From contig CAZGAQ010000015.1 in the NCBI GenBank assembly GCA_964523405.1, forward strand, positions 1 through 64,000: 64,000 bases of DNA. The letters are read 5' to 3'. The position numbers were made by a program, and so were the translations under genes. Numbering within the stretch: position 1 is the first letter of the stretch; every line of letters begins with the position of its first letter. The notes under the pieces are model-generated. The model saw nothing but the letters and a program-made list of their open reading frames with translations, made no database searches and was not told the origin of the DNA. The stretch comes from CAZGAQ01 sp964523405. Lineage in GTDB: Bacteria; Planctomycetota; Phycisphaerae; UBA1845; Fen-1342. Below, piece by piece: positions 17,501-24,868 of this stretch.

Positions 17501-17990
17501 GGCCCCCCGCGCGCACCTCCGCCCCGCGCTCCCAGACGTCCGGTTCGGGCTTGTTGAGCTCACCGGTGGGGCGCGGCAGGTAGTCGGGCAGCGGACGATA
17601 GGTGGCCTGGGGATCACTCGCGGGCCGCGCGAAGATCATGAACGTGTTCAACGCATCCACGTCGCGGAGCAGCTCCACTTGCGCGCGGACGATGTTCTCG
17701 CACGCGATATCCGACAACCCCGCCAGGAATGCGTCCGGCAGAGTGAGCCAGAGCCCCACCCACGGCCCCGCGGTGTCCACGCGGTCGAGCTGGGTCCCCG
17801 GGGGGAGGACGGCCGGCGCCGCGCGGTCCGCGTCCAGCGTCCGGGTCCCGTCCACCCAGGCCCGCGCCAGCGCAGTGACGCGCTCCGCTTGCGCGGAATC
17901 CGCCCGGGCGGGCGCCGCCGCTACCACGACCAGGTACAGCGCTCCGATAGCCACCCCGCGTAGCCAGCCGCGTGCCACCATGTCCCGCAT
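14517..17990 (-). CDS. Secreted N-acetylmuramoyl-L-alanine amidase-like protein, golvesin domains and dockerin-like C-terminus
   Basis: This is a 1157-residue exported protein. ATG at 17990 gives an immediate signal peptide (GVAIGALYLVVVAAAPARA) with AGGG upstream. The amidase_3 zinc-hydrolase signature is present but split: LNPGHGW (H187) and NGEAVLNHLARYL (E216), then after a long insertion SWHSNATG (H444) and LLEVAYHDS (E529). The insertion (about 245-385) and a second segment (about 970-1095) look like golvesin/xanthan-lyase beta-sandwich domains, ending in VVADAVRFGGG and YTDAVKLAF. Between them are an FN3 domain (585-680) and a ThuA/DJ-1-like alpha/beta domain (about 684-950). The end, DADGNGHVDATDC ... 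DLDRDVDLADL, is dockerin-like. The expected activity is peptidoglycan amide-bond cleavage at the cell surface; other substrates are possible. Confidence 0.8.
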   Translation of the reverse strand: MRDMVARGWLRGVAIGALYLVVVAAAPARADSAQAERVTALARAWVDGTRTLDADRAAPAVLPPGTQLDRVDTAGPWVGLWLTLPDAFLAGLSDIACENIVRAQVELLRDVDALNTFMIFARPASDPQATYRPLPDYLPRPTGELNKPEPDVWERGAEVRAGGLPTYDPGRPAGVLSGKTVFLNPGHGWYYASTLGRWATQRGNWGGVIEDLSNGEAVLNHLARYLHNAGANVWTCRERDFNTHMVIVDNTDAAPAYATTGSWTNSTGAGTWYGSNYQYAAVSATETAVATYAPDMPVADYYAVYVWTPAAANRATDALVRVKHTGGTTTHVLNLQRDGNTWRFLGVYYFAAGRHATSGAVEISNQGTDSTKFVVADAVRFGGGMGDYVEGGVVSGWPRWEESGSYYPVFMGQAGAPYGTVNGMPKYAKWESESWEDSVYFSWHSNATGAHTSHGTQLYVYAPGQEPPGPFSAFGGVAGGDTLATRIFDEVMNDLHVDWDSAWPGGKYSAYFGELNPSNNDEMPACLLEVAYHDSATDQPSLLDPRFRDLVARACYQGIVKWWYYNADGPSATPIPSPTLLPEPPTSLAVRQTAPGAVRVSWRPPPYNTGNGLLGDAATGYLVQSSRDGLGFSNGTATTNTYLDLSGLTLGGVYYFRVIATNAGGQSFPTETGGVKLATSGAAPLLVVNGFDRLDRGAMLAEDDPYDTQAMLRERLERMNHYGYIRTFAAALDPTGLAFDSCANEAVRDGDVSLGAYPAVIWECGEESSGTSTFEMAEQTRVASYLNAGGRLFVSGSEIGWDLDSLAHGATFYNNYLKADFVADDAGTYGVTPAAGSIFAGIAAFNFDDGTAIYNVDYPDVINPLGGSTAALTYVGGAGGTAGVVYNGAFRVVHFAFPFEAITDASRRIEIMNAILVFFGLDPEQPVLPPADIVVEARDASGALTPAPAYVESGAWANSSVKSTAAGLTGAGSRFIVYEVPNTGTDNATFVPPIATPAKYEVFATWANGANCYDALYTVRHYHGQTQLLVDQIAAGAPEAANYNTWISLGQYWFPAGQTLNGGSINVSEETVTGRPSPSWNYRVYTDAVKLAFVAWWPTGDADGNGHVDATDCLALPTRVTGPSNTYSDPAYEAFDLDLDRDVDLADLAGFQEAFGQ

Positions 17991-18119
17991 CTCGCGCCCT
18001 CGCTGCCAGTGGGTTTGCTCGCGACGCGTCCGCCCGGCTCCGCAGGTCCGGCGCTCGGCCACGTCGCATGGCTGAGGGGGTTGCCCACCCCATTCGTCAC
18101 CCGCATCCCAGCTCGCGCC

Positions 18120-18131
18120 ATTGTACACAAT
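18120..18131 (-). promoter_or_regulatory. Candidate -10/operator palindrome upstream of amidase-like gene
   Basis: ATTGT-AC-ACAAT is a perfect short palindrome 130 bases before the amidase start; read on the minus strand it contains TACAAT, a good -10 box. No convincing -35 element was found at the right distance. A regulator-binding role is only a guess. Confidence 0.3.
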
Positions 18132-18257
18132 CGCGGTCTATATTCTGGATCGGAATTGTCCGGGCGAGGTCTGATATCCCCCGGTCGCGGTGCCCCAAAA
18201 CCGCGCGTGCCCGGCGCGGGTGAAGCCCCGTCGTCGCGGGCAGCACCGCCGCGCCGC

Positions 18258-18755
18258 TCAGTGGCTGGGCGCGGGGGCGATACCCACCTGCTGCACTGCA
18301 GCCACCTTCTCGGCCAGAACGCGGCCGAGCTGGATGCAGCGGTCGGCGTCGCGGTTGGTTTGCGGTGAGCCCTCGCAGCTCACGCTGTCCGCCACGCGGT
18401 ACAGCTTCAGCTCGCGGGCCAGCGCTTCCATCGCCGGCAGTGCCTGCCCCCCCCCACCGTGACTCTCGAAGCATACGCACGGCTTTTGCAGCGTATGTTG
18501 TCCACGCCAACTCGCCATCAGGATGTCATCAAAGAACTGCTTCACCCCGCCAGCCATGTACCCGAAGTAGTCCGGGCTGCCGAGCGCATAACCGTCGGCC
18601 TGCTCCGCCGCGGTCATCGCCACGCGCGTCTCGTTGGCGTTGACGAGCTGCGCGGCCACGCCGGGCACCTGGCGACAACCCTCCGCAACGAGCTCCGCCA
18701 TGCGCCGCGTGTTGCCTTTTTCCTGCGAGTGGTAGACGACCAGAATGTGCTTCAC
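18258..18755 (-). CDS. Flavodoxin-like / NAD(P)H-dependent FMN reductase family protein
   Basis: The 165-residue cytoplasmic flavoprotein begins KHILVVYHSQEKGNTRRM, the flavodoxin-fold strand and FMN-phosphate loop (about 3-20). GSPDYFGYMAGGVKQFFDD (about 57-75) is the second FMN-contact region and is typical of multimeric flavodoxin WrbA/NADPH-dependent FMN reductase relatives. GTG at 18755 was chosen because GGAGG lies five bases before it; a longer frame to 18824 lacks such a site. It stands alone, with a likely own promoter at 18843-18871. Redox partner and substrate are unknown. Confidence 0.8.
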   Translation of the reverse strand: MKHILVVYHSQEKGNTRRMAELVAEGCRQVPGVAAQLVNANETRVAMTAAEQADGYALGSPDYFGYMAGGVKQFFDDILMASWRGQHTLQKPCVCFESHGGGGQALPAMEALARELKLYRVADSVSCEGSPQTNRDADRCIQLGRVLAEKVAAVQQVGIAPAPSH

Positions 18756-18842
18756 GGTGGCCTCCAGTGGCCGCAGGGCCGTGGTAGACGGAGCACCGGC
18801 ACCGGCGATGTGAAAAAAGCGCACGGAGCCCCATTCATCAAT

Positions 18843-18871
18843 AGCATATCACAAATCGGTGGACGCGTCAG
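18843..18871 (-). promoter_or_regulatory. Promoter for flavodoxin-like gene
   Basis: On the minus strand, CTGACG (18866-18871), a 17-base spacer and TATGCT (18843-18848) sit in an unusually A/T-rich pocket about 90 bases upstream of the GTG start. Confidence 0.5.
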
Positions 18872-19024
18872 CAGTCTTCCCACGCGATTCGGCGCGGGGG
18901 CGAAAAAAACGGCCGCGGCACGCGACACGAGCGCCAGGGCAGGAAGAATGAGAGTCGAATAATCAGTGTGTCGGGGTCGTGCGCGCGCCGCACGCGTCGC
19001 TGGCAACTCCCGTCGATACGCGAC

Positions 19025-22000
19025 CTACTGCTGCTCAGCGTCCTTGTCCATGTCCTCGCGAGCCCGCTTCTTGGCCTTGAGCAGGCGTGACGTGTAGTCT
19101 GCTTCGGACTGCGCCGGCTTCTTGCCGGTTGGCTTGGCCACGACGGGAACATCCTGCTGTGTCGCGCCGCCCAGCGCTTTACCCAGCTCCTCGCTGGCAC
19201 GCGCGTCGGGCGTACGGGCTTCGTAGCGCGCCGTGGCCGGCGGACCGGTGCCAGTGACGGCCTCCCCACCGGCGGCCGACGCGGCGCTGCGCTGCTCGTC
19301 GCGGACACGCTCGCGGGTGCCCTTGAGTGTCGTCAGGACGGCCTCCGTTGCGACCGCCGGTCGACCGCGCCCGGCGATCTCCGCAATGAAGCGGCGCAAT
19401 TTGCGGTAAACCTCGATCGGGTTGACGGCGATGCGGCGGATGGCCACATCGATCAGGAAGAGCACAAGCATCCAGCGCAGCAGTTGTTCCCACATGGCGC
19501 GGCGCGTCTCGGCCGGACGCAGGCCGCTGCGATCAAAAACGGCTTGCGGCTGGTCCGCGGTGAGCTTGCGGCCGTGGGTGCGTTCGCGCAATTCGTCGAG
19601 CAGGGGGAGGTTGGCGCGGAGCTGGCTGTACTCGGGGGAATAGGCGACGGTGACGCCGGTCTGGAGCGTACCACTCTGCGCCGCGGCGCCGCGGCCCATG
19701 GCGTACTGCAGGTTCATGATGTAGTTCCCGCGATCCCGGGCGTCGAACTCCCCCTCGTACCGGCCGGGGCCGGTCTGCGTCAGGCGCAGGGGCTGCGATT
19801 CCTGGCCCGGGGTGACGAGCGTGCCGGCGACGTCCATGAAGTTGACAGCTTCCGCGTCCTTGTTGAGGGCGTCGATGCGGACTTTGGCCTTGCCGCCCTG
19901 CACGGCCGTAGTGACATCGAAGGCAGCAGATTCGGATTGTCGCGAGGCCCAGCGGGCAATCTGGGACCACAGCTTGCTGAACTTAGCCCAGGCGGTCCAG
20001 TCGGGCCCCCACTTGGGCCACATGCCGCTGGTAAAGGCGACGGTCTTGCCCAAGCCGACCTGCCAGTGCGCGAGGATCGGGTCGTCACCGTCTTCGGACT
20101 TACGGACGATTGGGATGGTGGCGGCGGGCTTGGCGGTCGTGAGGACGAAACCGCGGAGCTGCGGCAGGCGCTCGCCGGCGAGGCCCGGCACCAGGGGGGA
20201 AAGCGTGTTCACCAGCTTGGGGTCGAACACGCCCTCTTGCACGAGCGAGCGGCGTACTTCGCGCGATTCCTTGATGAAGATCTGCGGCAGCTTGCTGTGA
20301 TCGTTCGTGCGGTAGAAGCGGCCGCCCGTCGACTCGGCGATCCACTGGGCTTTCGGTTCGTCGATGGGATGCCCGCCGTAGCCGATGGCGATGGTCGTGC
20401 ACGTGATGCCGTTCTGCTTCATTGCCCGGATGAGGTCGTCGCGCGGCGGCTGCGGATCGAAGTCGGAGACGACGATCATGTGCTTGGGGCCGACGTCCTT
20501 GCGGGCGATCAGGGCTTCGACGCCCGGGCGCATGACCTCGTCCAGGTCGGGCAGGTCGCCCATGTTCATCTGGCGAATGCTATTGATGATGCGGCTCTTC
20601 TCGCCGACATCCTGGAGCGGCACGACCCAGTGTCCCTGCTGTCCGCCCTGCCATTTGTAGGCCAGCACGCCGACCAGGTCGCGCGCGCTGAGGGCCTTCA
20701 CCGCTTCGATGGCACAGCGCTCGCCCAGGCCGTTCCCGTCGGGCACTTCGCACGCGTGCATCACCAGCACGAGGGCACCCTTGAGAAACTCCTTCTTGTG
20801 CTTCACGTCGAAGCTGACCGGCATGACCTCTTCGACCGGGCTGCCCAGCCAGCCACCGGCACCGAAGGACTCGTCGCCGCCGATCATGATCAGCCCCCCG
20901 CCCAGGTCGCGCACGTACACCTCCAGCGACTTCTTGGCGTCGTCGCTCAGGTCCGCGGCCGACACGTTGTTGAGGATGACCAGGGAGTACTCCAGCAGCC
21001 GCACCTGGTCGAGCGGGCTTTCGCCGGGCGTCTCGACGTCGCAAACGAGCTTCTCCGCCTCCAGCGCCGACTTCAGCAGCAGCGCCGCGGGCTGCGCCGC
21101 GGCGAGATCGCTCGTGCTCGTGAGAATCAGGATGCGTCCCTGTCCGGACACGACCGTGAACGCGCGGCCGAAGTTGTTGTCCTGCAGCGTATCGACCCCC
21201 TCGGTCTCCGGCACAAACTGGGCCTCGAAGCGGTGCGCGCCGGCCACGCGCAACGGCACCGGAATCGTGAAGCGATTCGGGCCGGCGTCGAGCTCCACCG
21301 GAAAGCCCACCCCCGGCGCGGCGCCATTGAGGTCGATCAGCGTGAGGTCGTTCCGCCCGAAGCCGTGCCGCAGGAGCACCTGCCCGCGCGCCGGCTTCTG
21401 TGAACGCAGGATCATCTGCAGGTTGACGGTCTCGTCGGCCGTCGCCGTCGGCGGCGCCTTCAACTGCTCGAAGACCACCTCGTTGTCGTGCTCGTACTGG
21501 ATCGGCAGGATATCGACGGGGATGCCCGCGGCGCCCAGTTGGCGGGCCTCATCCAGCACCGCCCCCACGTTCTCGTTGCCGTCCGACAGCAGGACCAGCC
21601 GGCCGGTCGTGTCCGACGGCAGGAGCGCCAGCCCCAGGCGGGCGGCTGCGGCGATGCTGGTCTGGTCCGGCTCGCCGGGCTGGGTAATGCTGCTGACCTC
21701 GACGGCGCGCATGGGGAGCTGATCGACGCTCGCGACGCCGTCGAAACTGATGATGCCAATCCGATCGTCCGGCTTGCGGGATTCGTCCGCGCGCGTCGCA
21801 TACTTGAAGGACTCCCGCTGCAGTTCGGCGGGCACGCTCTTGGAGCGGTCCATCAGGAAGATCACGCTCAAGTCGCGAATGGTCTGCGTGCGCTGCGCGC
21901 CCGCCAGCGCCGCGACCATCAGGAGCACGACCAGACAGCGCGCCACGATCGCCAGCCAGCGGCGCCAACGTCCCAGTCCCGCCAGCGACCGGAAAGAGAG

Positions 22001-22078
22001 CGCAATGAGCAGGGGAATGAGGGCCAGCAGGGCGAGATACCCCGGCGACTCGAATCGCAGCCACGCCAGCATGCTCAT
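19025..22078 (-). CDS. Membrane-anchored VWA-domain protein with glutamine-amidotransferase-like fold
   Basis: The product has 1017 residues. Two N-terminal membrane helices (about 12-30 and 42-60) precede a VWA domain with a MIDAS-type DRSKS (D77). Residues about 340-430 have a class-I glutamine-amidotransferase/ThuA-like fold (LVILNNVSAADLS, GGGLIMIGGDESFGAGGW) with no obvious catalytic Cys. This leads into a second VWA-like region (ALVLVMHACEVPDGNG ... MIVVSDFDPQPPRDDL). A C-terminal membrane helix (near MLVLFLIDVAIRRIAV) and a basic cytoplasmic tail follow. ATG 22078 has GGAG six bases upstream. Proteins of this architecture occur near MoxR/DUF58 genes in planctomycetes, but no such partner is present here. 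The role is unknown, possibly assembly or scaffolding. Confidence 0.8.
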   Translation of the reverse strand: MSMLAWLRFESPGYLALLALIPLLIALSFRSLAGLGRWRRWLAIVARCLVVLLMVAALAGAQRTQTIRDLSVIFLMDRSKSVPAELQRESFKYATRADESRKPDDRIGIISFDGVASVDQLPMRAVEVSSITQPGEPDQTSIAAAARLGLALLPSDTTGRLVLLSDGNENVGAVLDEARQLGAAGIPVDILPIQYEHDNEVVFEQLKAPPTATADETVNLQMILRSQKPARGQVLLRHGFGRNDLTLIDLNGAAPGVGFPVELDAGPNRFTIPVPLRVAGAHRFEAQFVPETEGVDTLQDNNFGRAFTVVSGQGRILILTSTSDLAAAQPAALLLKSALEAEKLVCDVETPGESPLDQVRLLEYSLVILNNVSAADLSDDAKKSLEVYVRDLGGGLIMIGGDESFGAGGWLGSPVEEVMPVSFDVKHKKEFLKGALVLVMHACEVPDGNGLGERCAIEAVKALSARDLVGVLAYKWQGGQQGHWVVPLQDVGEKSRIINSIRQMNMGDLPDLDEVMRPGVEALIARKDVGPKHMIVVSDFDPQPPRDDLIRAMKQNGITCTTIAIGYGGHPIDEPKAQWIAESTGGRFYRTNDHSKLPQIFIKESREVRRSLVQEGVFDPKLVNTLSPLVPGLAGERLPQLRGFVLTTAKPAATIPIVRKSEDGDDPILAHWQVGLGKTVAFTSGMWPKWGPDWTAWAKFSKLWSQIARWASRQSESAAFDVTTAVQGGKAKVRIDALNKDAEAVNFMDVAGTLVTPGQESQPLRLTQTGPGRYEGEFDARDRGNYIMNLQYAMGRGAAAQSGTLQTGVTVAYSPEYSQLRANLPLLDELRERTHGRKLTADQPQAVFDRSGLRPAETRRAMWEQLLRWMLVLFLIDVAIRRIAVNPIEVYRKLRRFIAEIAGRGRPAVATEAVLTTLKGTRERVRDEQRSAASAAGGEAVTGTGPPATARYEARTPDARASEELGKALGGATQQDVPVVAKPTGKKPAQSEADYTSRLLKAKKRAREDMDKDAEQQ

Positions 22079-22238
22079 GCGCACTCCGCGCTTGCGACCG
22101 CCACGCGTCGGTCCGCCCCGCAGCAGAGCCGGCGTGTACATACACCCCAGACTCGGCGCGGCTCACGGCCGGCACCGGATCGCGTCACCGCCGACCGGGC
22201 CGGTCGGCAATGCCCGCAGGCGTACTTCTACCACGAAG

Positions 22239-23189
22239 TCAGGGCTGCTGCCACGTGTGCGCCCCGCGACCGGCGATGATCTGTACGCGATTGTTGCCCG
22301 AGTCGAGGACGTAGAGCCGATCGTCCTCCCCCGCCGCTACCGCCCATGGGTACGCCAATTGCCCGGGTGCGCGCCCGGACGCACCCCAGGTGCCCAGCGT
22401 GCGGCCCGTCCGGTCGAAGCGCTGCACGCGATTGTTGCCGTACTCCGCCACCACCAGGGTCCCGTCCGACAGCCAGTCCAGCCCGTACGGAAAGCGCAAT
22501 TCGCCGGCCCCCGTACCGCTCTGACCAAAGCTGCCCAGTAAACGGCCGGCGGCGGAGAAATGACAGATGCGGTGGTTGCACGCATCCGCCACCCACAGCG
22601 AGCCGTCCGGATCCAGCAGCAGGGCCTGCGGCCGGGCGAGACGGGCTTCGCCGGCATCCGGACCGCCGAAGCTGAACAGGAACTGGTGGTCGGGGCCGAA
22701 TTTGCTGACGCGGTCGTTGCCGCCGTACTCGCCGACATAGAGGCTGCCGTCCGGGGCGACCGCCACGTCGGTGGGCATGATGAACTGCCCCGGACCGGTG
22801 CCCTTCGAGCCAAACTGCGCGAGCAGCGTACCGTTGGGATCGAAGATGACGACGCGCGCGTAATGCGTGTCGGCCGCGTAGACGCGGCCATCCGGACCGA
22901 TGCCCAGACCGGTCGGCTTGCCGGCGCCCCACTCGGGCATGCGCCAGGCGCGGACGAACGCGCCCTCGGCATCGTAGCACTGAATGCGGGCGGCCTTGTC
23001 GACAATGTAGAAGTCACCGTCGCGGCTCCGGGCGATGGCGCGCGGATAGCTGAATTCCTTGGGACCCAGGCCGGTCTGGCCGAAGATCGCGAGCAGGCCG
23101 GGCACGTCGTGCGCCGGGGGCGCATCGCAGCCGCCGAGCCAGCCGGCCGCGAGCGCCAGGAGCCAGGTGACGCGCAGGCGCCTGTTCAT
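22239..23189 (-). CDS. NHL-repeat lipoprotein (beta-propeller)
   Basis: The 316-residue protein starts with a lipoprotein signal (MNRRLRVTWLLALAAGWLGGC, Cys21). It then folds as about six NHL repeats, visible as recurring G..PxGLA, DxxN.RVQ and GxxGxGPGEF elements (GLGPKEFSYPRAIA, GTGPGQFIMPTDVA, GTGAGELRFPYGLD, GRAPGQLAYPWAVA). NHL propellers bind ligands or partner proteins; no enzyme residues are evident. Its ATG overlaps the stop of the upstream thioredoxin-fold lipoprotein (ATGA), so the two are translationally coupled and probably act together on the periplasmic face of a membrane. Confidence 0.85.
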   Translation of the reverse strand: MNRRLRVTWLLALAAGWLGGCDAPPAHDVPGLLAIFGQTGLGPKEFSYPRAIARSRDGDFYIVDKAARIQCYDAEGAFVRAWRMPEWGAGKPTGLGIGPDGRVYAADTHYARVVIFDPNGTLLAQFGSKGTGPGQFIMPTDVAVAPDGSLYVGEYGGNDRVSKFGPDHQFLFSFGGPDAGEARLARPQALLLDPDGSLWVADACNHRICHFSAAGRLLGSFGQSGTGAGELRFPYGLDWLSDGTLVVAEYGNNRVQRFDRTGRTLGTWGASGRAPGQLAYPWAVAAGEDDRLYVLDSGNNRVQIIAGRGAHTWQQP

Positions 23190-23905
23190 GGGGTCGAACT
23201 CGGCGCGGTGGTGGACGCGGGGAATGCGCCTGCGGCGGGAATCGTGGTGATGCGTGTCGGAGCGGGACGCGACGTCGGCCGGCCGGGGCGGCGGGCGGGC
23301 TGCGAGGTCAAGGGAGGCGGCGGCAATACGGGCACCGGCGCAGGGGCATAGCCGCCCATGTCGAGCTTGTAGCGGGCATCCCGAATGTCCGTCAGCAGTT
23401 GGTCGCGCGTCAGGGGTGGCTTGCGCATGGCGAGGACCTGGCCGTCGGGAGCAAGGAGTACGTAAGCGGGCACGGCATCGATATCCCACTGCTCCGCGAG
23501 CACGCGGTCGTAGTCGAAGTCCAGGGGGATGTTCACCATGCTCGTCGTCTCGAAGAGCACCTCGACGTCCTTGAGCGTCTTCTCCTCGAAGTTCGTGCAC
23601 TCAATGGAGTACCAGTTGCGAAAGTACACAAACGTGACCTTCCGCTGCTGGCACGTCCGCGCGAAGACTTCCTGAAAGGCCCCCATCTGCCAGCGCACTC
23701 CCGGCGTGCAACCGCCCCCGAGCACCGCCAGCAGCGCCAGCGCGGCCGGGACCCACCACCGCGCGCGCGGGGCCCACGCAATCGCGACCGGCCTGCGCCG
23801 CGCCGCCAGAACTCCGCCCGGCCAACACACCTGTTCTGCCAACCCGCACCGCGCCTTCCGCCGCCCGCGCGACCCGGCCCGCGCCACCCGTCCAGGAGCG
23901 CGCAC
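23186..23905 (-). CDS. Thioredoxin-fold lipoprotein lacking CXXC
   Basis: The product is up to 239 residues. A lipobox (LLAVLGGGC) is preceded by a long basic N-terminus, so the GTG at 23905 may be too far upstream; TTG 23842 and GTG 23830 are alternatives and none has a clear ribosome site. The mature part is thioredoxin-like: KVTFVYFRNWYSIEC occupies the active-site strand and helix, and DIDAVPAYVLLAPDGQ carries the cis-proline. The usual CXXC is reduced to one cysteine (YSIEC). A Pro/Thr-rich tail (about 185-239) follows. It is coupled to the NHL lipoprotein by a 4-base overlap. Possible roles are a thiol carrier or a structural thioredoxin fold. Confidence 0.65.
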   Translation of the reverse strand: MRAPGRVARAGSRGRRKARCGLAEQVCWPGGVLAARRRPVAIAWAPRARWWVPAALALLAVLGGGCTPGVRWQMGAFQEVFARTCQQRKVTFVYFRNWYSIECTNFEEKTLKDVEVLFETTSMVNIPLDFDYDRVLAEQWDIDAVPAYVLLAPDGQVLAMRKPPLTRDQLLTDIRDARYKLDMGGYAPAPVPVLPPPPLTSQPARRPGRPTSRPAPTRITTIPAAGAFPASTTAPSSTP

Positions 23906-24054
23906 CCGAGTCGCACCGGACCGGATCTGCCCGGCACGTTACCACATTTAGAGGGCCGTCGCGAGGGGCCGACCGAGCCGCGGCGGGTTTCGGCACAGCG
24001 CGCGGCTGCACCGGCCGCAGGCCAGGTCGGGCGCGACGAGCCGCTGCCCCCTCC

Positions 24055-24759
24055 TTAGGGCTTGGCCTCCTTGCGGTACTTCACCGGGCAGCCCCACGCG
24101 GCCGTTTCCGCCACCGGGACCGGCTTGCCGGCCAGCACCGCAGCGACGGCTTCCTCGACGTAATTGCGAAACTCGTCCTTCGACTTGGTCCCCTGCTGAT
24201 CGTTGTGCAGGCCACCGGCGTAGACGAGCTTGCCCTGGTCGATCACGAACAGGTGGGGCGTGGTCTTGGCGCCGTATAGGTGGCCAATCTTCCCGTCCTC
24301 GTCCATCAGGATCGGGAAGCTCAGCTTCTCTTCCTTCTTGTACGCCGCGTCGTCCGCGGCTTTGCGCCCATATGTGCTGTCGATACCGATCCAGACGATG
24401 CCCTTGTCCTTGTATTTCTCGAGCGTCTTCTGCACGAACGGGCGGCCCTTCACGCTCCAGGGGCACTCCTTGTTCAGCCATTCGAGCACGACGACTTTGT
24501 CCTTCAGATCCGACAGCTTGTGCTTGTTGCCTTCCGTGTCCAGCAACGTGAAGTCCGGCGCGGCCGCCCCCACTTTCGCGCTCGCCGCCGCCTTGGCGCT
24601 GTCCTGCGGCGCGCCCTTGGGCAACCCCTTGTCCGCGTGCGCGGCACCCGGCGCGTCCGCCGCCGGCTTCTGCGGCTCCTGCTGCGCCAGCGCGACCGAA
24701 GTCACCAGCACCAGCCCCGCGACCACACCGCCCCAGCTTCGTCGTGATTGCATTGTCAT
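24055..24759 (-). CDS. Exported redoxin (AhpC/TSA-thioredoxin family)
   Basis: The 234-residue product has a cleavable signal peptide (GVVAGLVLVTSVALAQ) and an Ala/Lys-rich linker to about residue 63. A peroxiredoxin/thioredoxin-like domain follows: VGAAAPDFTLLDTEGNKHKL, then VVVLEWLNKECPWSV with the single active-site-like cysteine C99, GIVWIGIDST, and TTPHLFVID with the cis-Pro region. This NxECP pattern is typical of planctomycete and acidobacterial redoxins related to AhpC/TSA. ATG 24759 has GGAGG three bases before it; the next in-frame ATG (24753) has a better nine-base spacing, so the start may be two codons later. The gene diverges from the GNAT gene. Confidence 0.83.
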   Translation of the reverse strand: MTMQSRRSWGGVVAGLVLVTSVALAQQEPQKPAADAPGAAHADKGLPKGAPQDSAKAAASAKVGAAAPDFTLLDTEGNKHKLSDLKDKVVVLEWLNKECPWSVKGRPFVQKTLEKYKDKGIVWIGIDSTYGRKAADDAAYKKEEKLSFPILMDEDGKIGHLYGAKTTPHLFVIDQGKLVYAGGLHNDQQGTKSKDEFRNYVEEAVAAVLAGKPVPVAETAAWGCPVKYRKEAKP

Positions 24760-24868
24760 GATCCTCCGCGCACAATCCGGTCCGGCTCGCTGTAACGTTG
24801 ACAGACTATGGTGGATTGTAGACCGGTGCGTGCGCGGCACCAACCGCGCCCGGAGCACACAGCCGACC

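Noticed and set aside
14502..17963. Plus-strand open frame of about 1150 codons opposite the amidase-like gene
   Set aside because: Repetitive Arg/Val/Gly/Asp composition typical of GC-rich antisense frames; the minus strand carries signal peptide, zinc ligands and dockerin.
19484..21403. Plus-strand open frame of about 640 codons opposite the VWA protein
   Set aside because: Antisense shadow of a gene with clear VWA and membrane features.
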